Positions 12,701 through 21,779 of a DNA stretch of 64,000 nt are shown piece after piece. The DNA lies in contig CAMQGK010000240.1 in NCBI GenBank assembly GCA_947000775.1, forward strand, positions 186,001 through 250,000, given 5' to 3'. A program made the translations under genes and the position numbers. The notes beneath the pieces are model-generated. The model was not told the origin of the DNA and ran no database searches. It saw only the letters and a list, made by a program, of their open reading frames with translations. Within the stretch, counting starts at the first letter, position 1. Each line of letters starts with the position of its first letter. Origin of the DNA: Pterois miles. Lineage: Eukaryota > Chordata > Actinopteri > Perciformes > Scorpaenidae.

Positions 12701-15645
12701 GGAAAACAAGCTGTGGCGTTTACGTCCTCACGTGTTCATACAAATCCCCCTGGACGAGCGCCGGACTACATACTACAACTTCTGTGTTCGTCATCTGATG
12801 CCGCTGGGACCAAAACAAAGTTACATAAGCTTACATTGGAAAAGAGACATCTGTAACTCCTCGGATAATTTCTTTTGAGGTGAATCAATTTCCCAGCACG
12901 GACACTTGAATAGGCCTCCACTAATTGTTGTGAAATGCACTAACAGCTGAATCCAGAGTTATTGTCCTTCCTCCATTCATGTGAATGAAACCCAGGTGGA
13001 CCGAGGGCTAGGAGGCTGAGTTAAAGGAAACGCTACTGCGCCTGCTCTACGGGCCCAATGGATGTGGAAGATCGTCGGATGATCCTGGTACTTTATCACT
13101 CGGCAGTCGAGCCATTTTGGCTTCATGCACCACTGAGCAACTCTCATAGGAATGATCGGAGCCCGCCTCCAAGGCTGGATCCAGTTCTCTTTATACATCC
13201 ATGATTCATACGTCTGTGAAAGGAAACAGGCCCGTACCTCTGGTGTTGATGCGAGTGTGGACCTTCATCTGTGGGTCAGAAGACACCATGCAGGGCCACC
13301 ACGGGTAGGTGCCCACCTTGGACCACACCAGATCTCCGATCACAAACTCCTTACAGAAGCCCGTCTCCTGGATCACTGATGGATGATGGACCTTTGGAAC
13401 CTAAACAGGAACATGAGCAATGTTTACTATGACCTACAGTAACTGGCGTGCAAAGAATTCAAAGTGCTGAGGAGGAGTGAACCCTCATGCTCTTGCCTTC
13501 GGCGTCTTTGGTTCAGTTTTGATAACGGTCTTCTGGGGCTTCTCTGTCTGGGCCGGGGGTGTTTCTATCAGCTGGGGCTGGATGTGGACGTCCTCCGTCT
13601 GCTCCGTGGTACCTGCCTGTGCTTGTGCTTGGCTCTGGTCCATGTTCTGTTCCTGGACCTGCAGCTGTGGCCGTGCAGTCTTTTTCCTCTTCTCCTTCTT
13701 CCTCTCATGTCTGCGCTGCATCTGAGTGGCCTCGTTCTTCTGAGACTCCTTCTGAAGAGCAGGAAATAGAAAAAACACAACACAGTGGCGACGAGACCAT
13801 CAGTTCACTCTTTTCTTTTTATACAAAAAAAAAAAGGCAGCTCAAAAATGGATCCGTCTGTCTGCTGAAATCAAAACCTCCTCAGATATCCACCTCTTAA
13901 GATGATTAACCATGATGCACAACGTGGAACGATTCCATGAAATTTAATGGAACAGATTAGACTGTATTTAGTGGTTCAATATACACTGCTCTGTAATATT
14001 ACACAAGGAATGCTGTTGCTTGTATGTAGATCTGAAACATTTAGTCGATTAATCAATAGACAAATTAATCAGGATCATGGATTTAACCATTTAAGTCATT
14101 TTTTCAAGGAAACAATGCTGGTTCCAGCCTCTAGAAAGTGAAGATTCACTGCGATTATTTGGAAAGATCGAGCTATTTGAAGACGTATCTTGGATTCCAA
14201 GGACTTGTAATCAGCATGTTTCATTATTTTCTGGCATTTTATAACAGAGCTGCAATGATTAATTGATTAGTTAACTATTAAATTAATCATCAACTAGTTT
14301 CATAATCGATTAATCGCTTTGAATCATTCTTAAAGGGAAAAAAAAGCAAAAAATCTCTGATCTCTGAGCTTCTTAAATGTGAGTATTTTCTGGTTTCTTT
14401 ACTGACTACTTTTCAATAACATTAATAGAGGCATAACAAAAACTACAAAACACAAAATGCAAAGCTCATGAGACACAGCGGTAGAATAGAGGGTCGTTCT
14501 GAGATGTACTTTTGTTGATTGGATGGATTTTAACTTCTTAAGCCCTCGGCTGCTGGAAGGTGTGGTTCCCCTAGTCAGACATACCCAAAATAAATCAAGA
14601 ATAGATCCATACCTACCAGGTCTATATGCATGATCTTGGTGTCTATGGATAGGTAAGACCTCACAGAATTCATCCCCAGGGTCAGTAACATTATGACTGT
14701 TACTTTGCCTGAGTAAATTGTGATGAACCAAAGAAAAATTTACTGTTTTATACTCTCCTAAAATGTTTTCTAGATTAGACAGTAGATAACACCATTGTAG
14801 CAATGATGCCATGCACAGAGATGTCACTGAATTCATTCAGCAACTCCTTGACTACAACTGAGCCAAAGCAGATATAAATAACACAAAGCACATAGATTCT
14901 ACAACAGTTTTAGTAAAGATAGGACCAGGTGGACTCTCCACTTGGTCACTTTGATACCCAAAATGTGCCAAATGGGTTTTCTACCTCTTGAAAGGGAACC
15001 TGGCTATAAAACACTACTGATATCCACTACAGGAGGCTATGTGCACACGATGGAGTCTTTGACCATGACATATACCTTGTTCATCATCACATGCTACCAT
15101 TGTGCTCAGTATAAAATCAATGCAAAACATCTAAATTGTATAATTCTGACACCAAATAGAGTAGTTTTATTAGAATATTAAAATATGATCAAGTAAAACT
15201 AAGATAATAACAAAGAAGATCAATAACAATGTAAATAAGATAACAAAAAGAATCCAAAGTCACCTATATACAATCAATATAAATAAGGTCAAAAATTGTA
15301 TTAAGTAAAAGTCCAATTTCTTGTCCCTTGATTTTGTAACTAAAATATTGAAATCACTGTCAAACAAACACTGTTTGTACAAAATACACTTGGAGTAGCA
15401 TTAAGGCCTTGTCTTTTACAAACCATTCAGAAAAAAAGACCACCACGGTGTTTTATGAAGATTTAAAGGCAGCGTTTTAACACACAGCTCAGCTGAACCC
15501 CATACAGGGTCCGTCAGGTAAAAGAGGTCAAGAGGTTAAATGTAACTGTCCTCCTCGGGGAAAGGCATCTTTGGAGTAAACTAATTTGTTTGAAGAAAAA
15601 TGTAAAAAGACATACACACTGTAATGTCTTCAGTGATGGATACAG

Positions 15646-15710
<65 letters not shown>

Positions 15711-16523
15711 CTGCAGTTCTTGCAGCAGGTCTCCACACAGCGCAGATTCAAACAGCTCTTTTCCGTTCTGATACGTCTTTATGATCTTCAGCTTAATCTC
15801 TGGAGAGCTGGTTTTCTTCAGAACCCCACCAGGGGCATTGGACAGGGTGTGGGAGGGCTGAGACGAAGGGGTACTGTCCACCAGGGAGGGGGGAGGGCTG
15901 GAGGAAGGTAGGAGTAACGGGGGAGGAGGAGGGAGAGTGTGGGTCATGATGTGAGGCGTATGGGGCAGGTGGTGCTGGGAGGGCAGCGGCGGCGGTGGAG
16001 GACTCTGCGGGTGCGCGTGGGTTTGTATGTGAGGTGGGTTCGAGTGGAAGTGGTGCGTGTGGTGGTGGTGGTGGTGATGAGGGTGATGGTGATGGAGGTG
16101 CGGGTGGTGCGTGGGCAGCGGGGGGGACACAGGAGACAAAGGTCTCTCCTGGAGACCCGGGCCTCTCAGGACCGTCCCTTCCCCTGGCATGAGAACGTGG
16201 TCTCCGTAGCTCCGTATGGCCCCGTAGCCGTTAGCCGAGCCGTTGGGGAACTGCGAGTACATGGAGAACTTGGCCTGCGGCTCGTACATGCCCAAACCGG
16301 GCGGGTAGCCGTTGGAGACCTGCGACATGTCCTCCGAGGATGACGGCGGGTAGGAAAACTCTGCATCCAGGGCAGCATCGTAGGAGGGACCACCATCCTC
16401 GCCTGGATCACTGCCGGTGTCGCAGGTGCCTTCCTGTCTGATGTTGGCTGAGTCAATGAGCTGAGGGGGTTGCTGAATTGTATTTCCCATGATCCCTTGC
16501 ATGAAAGAGAAGGAGAAATCCAT
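605..16523 (-). CDS. nsd3: nsd3 (WHSC1L1) H3K36 methyltransferase, 5' part, 15 coding exons
   Basis: NSD3 is a nuclear histone H3 lysine-36 methyltransferase and chromatin reader. Coding exons, in transcript order: 15711-16523, 13497-13751, 13238-13400, 12526-12680, 11580-12194, 11342-11498, 11145-11245, 10281-10326, 10042-10172, 8633-8758, 8410-8536, 8031-8231, 5648-5827, 2867-3013, 605-761. Every junction keeps phase, giving about 1,124 codons. The N-terminus MDFSFSFMQGIMGNTIQQPP is the NSD3 signature and separates it from NSD1 and NSD2. In order it has an ET-binding motif (about 242-253), PWWP1 (PWWP at 389-392), a basic/acidic linker, PHD fingers (from about 852) and the start of PWWP2. 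The AWS/SET/post-SET part lies past the left edge, so the gene is partial. It is divergently paired with letm2, as in human. The donor after the second coding exon reads GC rather than GT. Identity is very secure; individual edges are by eye. Confidence 0.96.
762..2866 (-). other. nsd3 intron with a hAT-like repeat fragment
   Basis: No coding exon seen. About 1965-2470 is a fragment of the same family as the nested element at 3524-4973: both contain the sequence around GAAGATACTGGTATCA and the segment near GGGGTCCCTTGAC, followed by GACATGCCCA. The rest is unremarkable AT-rich intron. Confidence 0.6.
2867..3013 (-). CDS. nsd3: nsd3 exon between PHD modules (SSYAYKSHYLL block)
   Basis: This exon is too broken up by frame to stand out as an ORF, but its reverse complement encodes LLVQDLTDTILSSYAYKSHY, then LLTESNRAELKLPMIPSPSS. 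That aligns with human NSD3 SSYAYKSHYLLNESNRAELM. The acceptor TGTAG ends at 3014 and the donor GTAACT starts at 2866. The 147-nt length keeps phase 1 at both ends. Confidence 0.92.
3448..5391. mobile_element. hAT-type DNA transposon, non-autonomous, 1,944 bp, with 8-bp TSD
   Basis: The ends are inverted: TAGGGCTGGG at the left and CCCAGCCCTA at the right. They are flanked by a perfect 8-bp direct repeat GTTGTGAC (3440-3447 and 5392-5399), the target-site length expected for hAT transposons. No transposase ORF survives. A second element is nested inside at 3524-4973. It lies in an nsd3 intron. Confidence 0.85.
3524..4973. mobile_element. Second hAT-type element nested in the first, 1,450 bp, with 8-bp TSD
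   Basis: The termini read TAGGGCTGTC and GACAGCCCTG. They are flanked by a perfect duplication ATATCTAT (3516-3523 and 4974-4981) that lies wholly inside the outer element, so this insertion is younger. No transposase coding capacity was recognised. The internal sequence is shared with the fragment near 1965-2470. Confidence 0.82.
5648..5827 (-). CDS. nsd3: nsd3 exon, second/third PHD module
   Basis: A 60-residue exon encoding RLMRCIRCPVAYHTGDSCVA, then ICSSH and INVGWCFLCARG. It aligns throughout to human NSD3 (RMMRCLRCPVAYHSGDACIA). The acceptor TCCAG is at 5828-5832 and the donor GTAAGC at 5642-5647. Both ends are phase 1, continuous with the flanking exons. Confidence 0.95.
6236..6445 (+). 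repeat. Interspersed teleost repeat, class not assigned
   Basis: It contains GAGGTCACAGTGACCTTTGA and ends in ATGCCTCCGACCACGGCTGT followed by GGCGCAGAGGCATAAAAGC. I recognise this as a frequent fish repeat with a CCTCCG-type end, but cannot name the family. Diverged. Confidence 0.6.
6734..7190 (+). mobile_element. Non-LTR retrotransposon (LINE) remnant, C-terminal part of reverse-transcriptase ORF
   Basis: The translation contains LRRVAGVSLRDRVRCSAI, LRWFGLLERMP and GRPRTRWRDYIS. This is the typical C-terminal tail of fish LINE polyproteins (RWFGHL-RMP ... GRPRTRWRDY). A stop at 7072-7074 interrupts it, after which the same frame continues with LINE-like residues. It is a dead fragment inside an nsd3 intron, on the strand opposite to nsd3. 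Confidence 0.8.
8031..8758 (-). CDS. nsd3: nsd3 PHD-finger cluster exons (8633-8758, 8410-8536, 8031-8231)
   Basis: The first exon ends in KRDTVCQ and opens PHD1 with its first cysteine. The second carries ICEVYGEGLVVCEGDCSRQF, HLDCLGL and TCLECKNG, the remaining Cys4-His-Cys3 ligands of PHD1. The third begins NHPCFSCKTAGREVTRCSV, then YYHEDCVRKLPG and CPQHSCSTCCLERDLQRASK, the next zinc-binding module. All expected Cys and His ligands appear present. The fingers recruit NSD3 to chromatin. A TAAGA pentanucleotide repeat lies in the intron at 8301-8350. Confidence 0.95.
8301..8350. repeat. TAAGA pentanucleotide microsatellite at a retroposon tail
   Basis: Ten pentamers, followed by TGAACCTTTATTTATCCCCG and GAGGGAAATT. 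On the minus strand this reads as a retroposon end (AATTTCCC...AATAAAGGTT) with a TCTTA tail. It lies 60 bp from the exon at 8410-8536. Confidence 0.8.
8759..10041 (-). other. nsd3 intron, no further coding found
   Basis: AT-rich intron. No exon is needed between 8758 and 10042, because residues DPQ and GLFGKS join in phase and match human LQVGFGKQ. No well-delimited repeat was identified. Confidence 0.55.
10042..10326 (-). CDS. nsd3: nsd3 exons 10281-10326 and 10042-10172, conserved ASEIS...SDSDSRGL block
   Basis: The 46-nt micro-exon encodes AEMAPETTLRTGSQKG. It is followed by an exon encoding GASEISDACKPLKKRSRAST and RDTSDSDSRGLNDPQ. This block is one of the best-conserved inter-domain stretches of NSD3 (human has ASEISDSCKPLKKRSRAST). 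The acceptor CTAG is at 10173-10176 and the donor GTAG at 10038-10041. Confidence 0.93.
10327..11144 (-). other. nsd3 intron with Tc1-like fragment
   Basis: It contains an AT-rich fish repeat (about 10430-10600) and the Tc1-like fragment at 10733-10950. No exon is missing. Confidence 0.55.
10733..10950 (+). mobile_element. Tc1-like transposon fragment (transposase helix-turn-helix region)
   Basis: It starts ACTGATCAGCCATAACATTA and contains AGCCAAATTGTGATGGCTAG followed by AAGACTCGGTCAGAGCATCT. The latter translates as QIVMARRLGQSIS, the helix-turn-helix of Tc1-type transposases. It is truncated and not coding as it stands. Confidence 0.65.
11145..12194 (-). CDS. nsd3: nsd3 central linker exons (11580-12194, 11342-11498, 11145-11245)
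   Basis: The large exon of 205 codons starts LLKPIPQRERSQWEVGVGHA and contains TRQERIDNYTFIYVD and AWKTAAARKLLPLSITM, all close to human NSD3 between PWWP1 and the PHD cluster. The next exon is acidic (a Glu-rich run, then Ser/Pro) and poorly conserved. The third carries RRSVRSRSESE and PKKKTKKEQ, a basic patch that could act as a nuclear-localisation segment (inference). Junction phases are 0, 0/1 and 1/0, matching the neighbouring exons. Confidence 0.92.
12232..12386. repeat. Interspersed ATTAATC-rich repeat, copy 1 of a family seen at least seven times
   Basis: It contains AAACACTGACCATTTTCTGA, then CAACTAATTGATTAATCAAG, and ends GTTGCAGCCCT. Similar copies lie near 14241-14400, 26632-26820, 27440-27675, 35150-35245, 38440-38715 and 42220-42395. 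I know this as an abundant percomorph repeat but cannot assign a superfamily. It abuts an nsd3 exon. Confidence 0.65.
12526..13400 (-). CDS. nsd3: nsd3 PWWP1 domain, two exons (13238-13400 and 12526-12680)
   Basis: These two exons encode the first PWWP domain, which in NSD proteins reads methylated H3K36 nucleosomes. The first carries GDLVWSKVGTYPWWPCMVSS with the diagnostic PWWP at residues 389-392. The second carries REYHVQFFGSVAERAWIHEK, the rest of the beta-barrel and the helical part. The exons join in phase 1 (AGAG/GTCAC), and the second ends in phase 0 before the GTATGT donor. The intron between them (12681-13237) holds a repeat fragment with a copy near 53.1 kb. Confidence 0.95.
12950..13215. 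repeat. Interspersed repeat beside the nsd3 PWWP exon
   Basis: It contains CTTCATGCACCACTGAGCAA and CTCTTTATACATCCATGATT. A diverged copy in reverse orientation lies near 53090-53190. It ends about 20 bp from the exon at 13238. Confidence 0.55.
13497..13751 (-). CDS. nsd3: nsd3 second coding exon: Lys/Gln-rich linker ending at a GC splice donor
   Basis: It encodes 85 residues (272-356). A charged start (KESQKNEATQMQRRHERKKE) is followed by a Gln-rich, low-complexity stretch. The acceptor CAG is at 13752-13754. The exon must end at AAG (13497) followed by GCAAGA: reading on reaches an in-frame TGA within three codons, and no nearby GT keeps phase with the next exon. AAG|GCAAG fits the consensus of GC-AG introns. 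Confidence 0.85.
13752..15710 (-). other. nsd3 intron 13752-15710
   Basis: It holds one ATTAATC-rich repeat (14241-14400) and AT-rich DNA. The sense-strand start of the intron is the CA repeat at 15649-15707. A reading frame on 14399-14836 (minus) has no recognisable family and looks spurious. Confidence 0.55.
15649..15707. repeat. GT/CA microsatellite directly after an nsd3 splice donor
   Basis: An uninterrupted dinucleotide run of about 58 bp. On the nsd3 sense strand the intron begins GTAACACACACA, so the CA repeat starts about four bases after the exon. Intronic CA repeats near 5' splice sites are known binding sites for hnRNP L. Confidence 0.95.
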
Positions 16524-16567
16524 TGTTGGGCTCCTGCATCCTTAACTGTCTTTTTCTTTGACTGGAC
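15711..16567 (-). CDS. nsd3: nsd3 first coding exon: N-terminus, His/Pro-rich insert, BRD4-ET-binding motif
   Basis: The exon opens after an acceptor at 16568-16569. It has 44 bases of 5' UTR, then ATG at 16523, and encodes residues 1-271. Residues 1-30 are nearly identical to human NSD3. Residues about 139-191 are a His-rich stretch with runs of up to seven His, followed by Pro-rich runs to about 212; these are absent from human NSD3 as I remember it. Residues 242-253 (EIKLKIIKTYQN) match the human NSD3 peptide known to bind the BRD4 extraterminal domain. The exon ends at a GTAA donor that runs straight into a CA dinucleotide repeat (sense strand). Confidence 0.93.
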
Positions 16568-16707
16568 CTGTTGAAAGAGGTACATGACACACAGGTAGGC
16601 TCTGATTAAATCATTATCACTAATTATCACAACTAAACACTGCTCAAGACAATCTCATTTGTCCTTTACAAGGCCTGAGAAATCATACAACATGTAGCAG
16701 CAGCTTG

Positions 16708-16711
<4 letters not shown>

Positions 16712-16767
<56 letters not shown>
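16712..16767. repeat. TA dinucleotide microsatellite
   Basis: About 56 bp of alternating T and A, in the first nsd3 intron. Confidence 0.95.
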
Positions 16768-16771
<4 letters not shown>

Positions 16772-17929
16772 CTGCTCATGGCTCACATACCTCCACTCAC
16801 TGCTTGACCCCTACTGAAGTAGAGCCAAAAGTTTTACCCGTTTTTGGTATTAGCTCACCTTCATCTGGATAAAGTCAGTAGAAGACAAATATGGTCTGTC
16901 TTATTGGTGCTCTCCTGGTTTTAACCACTTCATTACCGTGCCGGGTGATAGCCTGATATCTCATCAATGTACATGATTTGGGAACTTGCCATCCAAGTTT
17001 GATTATTCCAAGTATGTGATGAGATCTCTCCAAGTATACGTACTGTAAATACGTACATAGAAATACTCATAGAGTGCTGGATTCTGGCATAAGCTGGTCT
17101 CTGATGAAAAAGACTTTTCAGTGAGACAGTCAGAGGCCCCCGTCCCCATGACAACCTCAAAGAAAAGAGCTCTGGATAGCAACAGTCACAAATTAAAGGC
17201 CTGTCAGTCAGTACAGGTGAGTGTTCACCAATCCAACTTGGTGCTTGGTCATTACCTGTGGATGATGGTCCAACAGGTTCAGAGGATGTGTTAGACTGTG
17301 TTATGAGAGGTTAATATTAGTTGTACAGCAGCCCTCCTAATATCTCTACTCTCTTGCGTCTTGTGGTATCAGGTTCTTGACCAGATCGATTGCTGAGCCA
17401 CTGATTTGAGTTGATGTTGTATCCACAAGCTGATATCCAGAAATATGCATCAGGTGTGACAGATCTTTGTGCTACTTGCTGTTGGCATTCACATTATAGT
17501 CTCCCAATAAAAACTAATGGACCAGTGCTTAACTGGTCAAGAGCCTGAGATCTGCTCGCCCCGGACTTCTAAGCTCAGAAAGGCACAACTAAACCACACT
17601 GTCAATGAGCAGGCCAAATATGAAGATCCCAAGTTAAATAGTCTGAGTGCTGAAACAAACACAAACACAGTCGTTGGCCAAAATTTGGGGACCCTGGACG
17701 TCTAAATGCCTAAAAGGCACAACTAAAGTGTGACACGTGAATGAACGGATGGAAAAATGGACACACTGAGCGCAACTATGTCGTAGCGGAGGTATAATAA
17801 ACTGAACATCTTTGATTTTAGACAGTACGTAGCTCAGCCCTGAGAATAAATACTGTACGCTATCTCTCAAACGTAACCTCAGCTCCTAATAAACCCAGGA
17901 GCTGAAATTATTAGAAGATGAATTTAATT

Positions 17930-18960
17930 GTATCTCAAGCAAAAAAAATCACTGGTTTCTGCTTCTCAAATGTAAAATATTGGTTGAGTTCCTTCGTCCT
18001 CTATAACAATAAAATGAATATCTTTGAGTTTTGGACTGCAGCTATTTCATAGCCCAAATTACTAATCCGTATTTTGAAATAATCTGCAGATATTAAAAAT
18101 GGCTGTTTGTCAAAGCATTGATAAATTTATGAATATTTCAAACAAAACTGCTTCTCAAATGTAAATATTGCTTGATTTCTTTAGTTTTCTATAATAATAA
18201 CCTGAATAGCTCAAGAGCTGAAATTATAAGAGGAGTAATTGAATATTTCAATCAAAACCACTTCTCATATGTAAATATTGGTTGATTTCTTTAGTTTTCT
18301 ATAATAATAAACTGGCGTTTCAGACCGCTGGTCAGACAAAACAGGCAATTCAATAATGTTTACTCTACCGCTGAGGATTTTTATGGTATCTTTCACTATT
18401 TCACAATTACTAATCCATGTTAGAAAATAATCTGCAGACATTAAAAATGACTGTTCGTCAAAGCTCTGATAAACTCAACAAATTATTAGAAGAGTAATTG
18501 AATATTTCATGTAAATATTGGTTTATTTCTTTAGTTTTTTATAAGAATAAACTTGAGTTTTAGACTGCTGGTCAGAAAAACAAGCAATTTAATTATGTTT
18601 ACTGGGACTTGAGGACTTTTGATGCCCTTTTTCACTATTTCAGAGCCAAAATTATGAATCCATGCATGAAATAATCTGCAGATATTGAAAAATAGTTTGT
18701 CCAAGCCCTGATAAACTCAAGAGCTGAAATTATTAGAAGAGTACCTGAATATTTCACGTAAATATTGATTTCTTTAGTTTTCTAAGATAATAAACTTGAA
18801 TTTTGGACTGTTGGTCAGACAAAACAAGCAATTCAGTAATATTTGATGTTATTCAGTCATGGGCTCTGATGAATTTTGATGCCATTTCTCACTATTTCAC
18901 ATTTCTAATTCATGTATTGAAATAATCTGCAGATATTAAAAGAAAGTATGCACAGATAAA
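17930..18960. repeat. Degenerate tandem repeat, roughly 240-350 bp spacing
   Basis: AATAATCTGCAGATATTAAA and close variants recur near 18079, 18425, 18668 and 18919. Each is followed in order by TGATAAACTCA, TTAGAAGAGTA, TAAATATTGGTT and CTGGTCAGA-like blocks. The order is kept, so this is a local tandem array of about four diverged units. The unit resembles the ATTAATC-rich interspersed family. Confidence 0.7.
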
Positions 18961-20046
18961 CTCAGAGAGCTGTCTGAATGTTAGTGGACAATAAGAGGTC
19001 AAACTTTCCAAATACAGGACAGATTATCCATAAAACGCCATTAATTCTCGTACAGTTGCAGCTTGTGCTTATAATAAAGAAGTCCTCCTCTTTGATAGCA
19101 ATCAATCACCTGTGTAGAGCCTCGTTTAGTGGTTTTATTTCATCAACACCAACACATGGTGGCCTGCTATCACAAGCAAAACAAAGAGCAGCTCGCAGTG
19201 CCTGGTCCACCCTCTTATAACTGACACTTTTACTGTTCATTATGATTTCATTGATCAGGTTAAAAGTGCTGTAACGTTGCGTGTCCACGGTGAACACACC
19301 AACCCACTGATTGGGGGTTAATGCGTGAACACGCTCAGGCTTGCCCAGCGTTGCCAAAGGTGGATAACGGTGATGTAAACATCCATAAAGGTGTCAACTA
19401 ACGGTCACTAGCTACCTATAACCCGTGTTATTATACGAGGGTTCGTGTGTGTTGTTTTTAACAGTAATATCTGTTTATAACTGTGATTAAAAACACGGAC
19501 TGCGCAGACAAAAACAAGATGTTTCACTGAATGATCTTATAGCTTTCTGCGATGTTAGCCTAAAGCTACCTGGCATAAAAAGCGGCATTACGGTTTGGGG
19601 GTGAAATAAAAGACAGTTTTAACCGTTACAACGCTAAACACGACACCGTGGATGTTACCGTGTGCGTTCGGCCACCAACGGCTAACCGATAGCAGCTATT
19701 ATTTATCCGTTAAATGTGCACCACACATGGGAGGAGATGAAAGAGGGGAAGCTAATGTTGGCTAGGCTAACGTTCCATTCGAGCCAACATGGCTGCCTTT
19801 GCCCCTTTAAATCAAATTGTCTGGCTTGATTATACCTCCATCGCTGGCGGTTTTCGGAGAGAAATGTGGCTGATTATAAGCAAGCGAGCCCCCCCTCTTA
19901 ACATATAGACAGTGAGCGGAGACAGAGAGAGGGGGGACAACAACATGCAGACATGGCAAACATCGCTAAAGAGGAGAGCCAACGGCATAGATTTTGATGC
20001 CGAGGCGAGAGATGCAGGGAAATGTATATTAAAAATATATCAATAC

Positions 20047-20250
20047 CTTCAGCGTGTCCCATTCTAAACACATACACCAGCCAGCAACGGTTCCTCGTTT
20101 AATATATAAGGAGAAAAAAAATCAAAAATAATCCCGTATTGTAGATAAAGCGCAGGCCTTTTTCCTTTTTCGTTTTAACGCAATTCTCCACAGAGAGGAG
20201 GAGGGGGTGTTACGCTATCTGGTCGCTGCCCAATCCCAAAGCTTCCTCAA
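20047..20250 (-). other. nsd3: Proposed noncoding exon 1 and start region of nsd3
   Basis: The first coding exon begins with an acceptor upstream of its ATG, so at least one 5' noncoding exon must exist. On the minus strand, CACGCTGAAG|GTATTG at 20042-20056 is a plausible donor in the GC-richer stretch where the spacer to letm2 begins. The upstream limit is a guess. A CCAAT-box-like ATTGGC and a TGACGT motif near 20785-20815 could belong to this promoter or to an alternative start. Confidence 0.35.
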
Positions 20251-20944
20251 TGTGGGGACTGAAGCATTTAGTAGAAACACACAGATATGTTCAGTCCTCG
20301 CACCCCCTCCTGTGTGCAGGCTTCTTCAATAACAGCAATAATCTCCAGATCCCTCTTCCTCCCTCTGCTTTAACAAAAGCACTGCTTTTTTTTTGGTAGT
20401 GCAGGCCTGGTGGTCGGTCTCTCCTGCAGCTCAGCGCCAAAATCACACAGATCCGGACCGGAGGGGTTATGAAGGAGCACTCCGGGATGTGTAGTTTACT
20501 ACAGGAGGCATCTGCGAGGAAATAATGGGGGCTAAACAAGGAGGTCGCGGTGTAGATGTAACATAAGTCACACCTACGCTGAAATGAAAGAGGAAATGTC
20601 TTTTAAGGCGGGGGTTAATGTTAATAAAAAAAAAAAAAAAAAAAAAAAAAACAGAAACCGTTTTAAATAGATATTTTTTTAATAGTATCATATATTTGAG
20701 GGTGAATGATGTGAAGAGTCTTAAATAATTGTTTTAATTGTTTTTATTTCATTCTGGCCATACAACGCGATGCAGATGCCGTAGTGACGTTTGCAGCAGC
20801 GTCTCTGATTGGCTTTTATACGCCTCCTCGCCTGATCCGTAGCAGAGAGGAAGGGCAACGGAAAGACCTCTCACTCTACCGCTAATTCCTGGCACCGCAA
20901 TTGTTGTAGTCCACAGTCCATTAGTGGACACCACGACGCCATTT

Positions 20945-21470
20945 TTTTAAAGCTTCAGTAGGCAGAATGTTTTTGGCATAATTGAGTAAAAAATCCATAT
21001 TAACCTTTCAGCATATTGTGACTCAGAAACTCAAAACTGGACTTTTGCACCTCCTGTTTTCAGGCTGTAAAACGTATAAGCCAGTGACGGGAGACTTTGA
21101 CCAATTACAGGCCATTTCAGAGAGAGAGCATTCCTATTGGCTGTGCTCCAGCTGGTGGGCGGTGCTTGGTATGTCCTCAACAGATCTCAACATGGCTGCC
21201 GGATCACAAACATTCTCATTTTACAGCTAAACAGTAACGACAAGATGTGTCTAAAAACATTTAGGTGTTACAGTAACTGAATATTGATTCATATTTGATT
21301 ATACTGTAGTTTGACTGTTTGATCAGAGTTTGCAAATTTTTTTTTTCAGATTACCTGTCTCATGCACTACTGTCAGGGCATAGTGATCGTTTTATAAAAT
21401 AACTTTTTTGCAAAAATATTTGCTCCATTTCTACCCACTGCTGCTTTACTTAGCAAAATGCATTTCTGCT
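20945..21470 (+). repeat. MITE-like repeat family Q carrying CCAAT and GC-box motifs
   Basis: It contains GACCAATTACAGGCCATTTC, TCCTATTGGCTGTGCTCCAG and CTGGTGGGCGGTGCTTG. Related copies lie at about 24815-25245 (reverse), 47779-48060, 52935-53460 (reverse), 55130-55300 and near 62380-62460. The ends resemble AAAGC(A/T)-type inverted termini, but I could not fix them exactly. Confidence 0.65.
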
Positions 21471-21779
21471 AGGGTTGTCAATCGAGTAACATGTTTAATC
21501 ACATATATCTGTTCAAAATGTGCCTTAAAGTGAGATTTGTCAAGTATTTAATGCTCTTATCAACATGGGAGTGGACAAATAGCTGCTTTATGCATAATTT
21601 CAACATTTTATTGATGTGTGTATAATGTAAAAAGGGCACCATGATCGATAAAGAAAAGGATGACAAAGAAGGGGGAAAAAATAAAAACAAAACACAATGA
21701 ACCAAAAGAACAACTCCCCACCCCCACAATAACAATGAAAGATGGGGATTTAAAGATAAATAGGTAAATAGATAACAAC

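Larger units (their letters stand above)
16568..20046 (-). other. nsd3 first intron
   Basis: It separates the proposed noncoding exon 1 from the first coding exon. It holds a long TA repeat, an internal tandem repeat array (about 17930-18960) and GC-richer sequence toward 19.6-20.0 kb that may be promoter-proximal. No coding exon was recognised. Confidence 0.5.

Noticed and set aside
15624..15911. ORF with poly-Cys-Val run
   Set aside because: It is a translation of the GT microsatellite and the antisense of nsd3's first coding exon.
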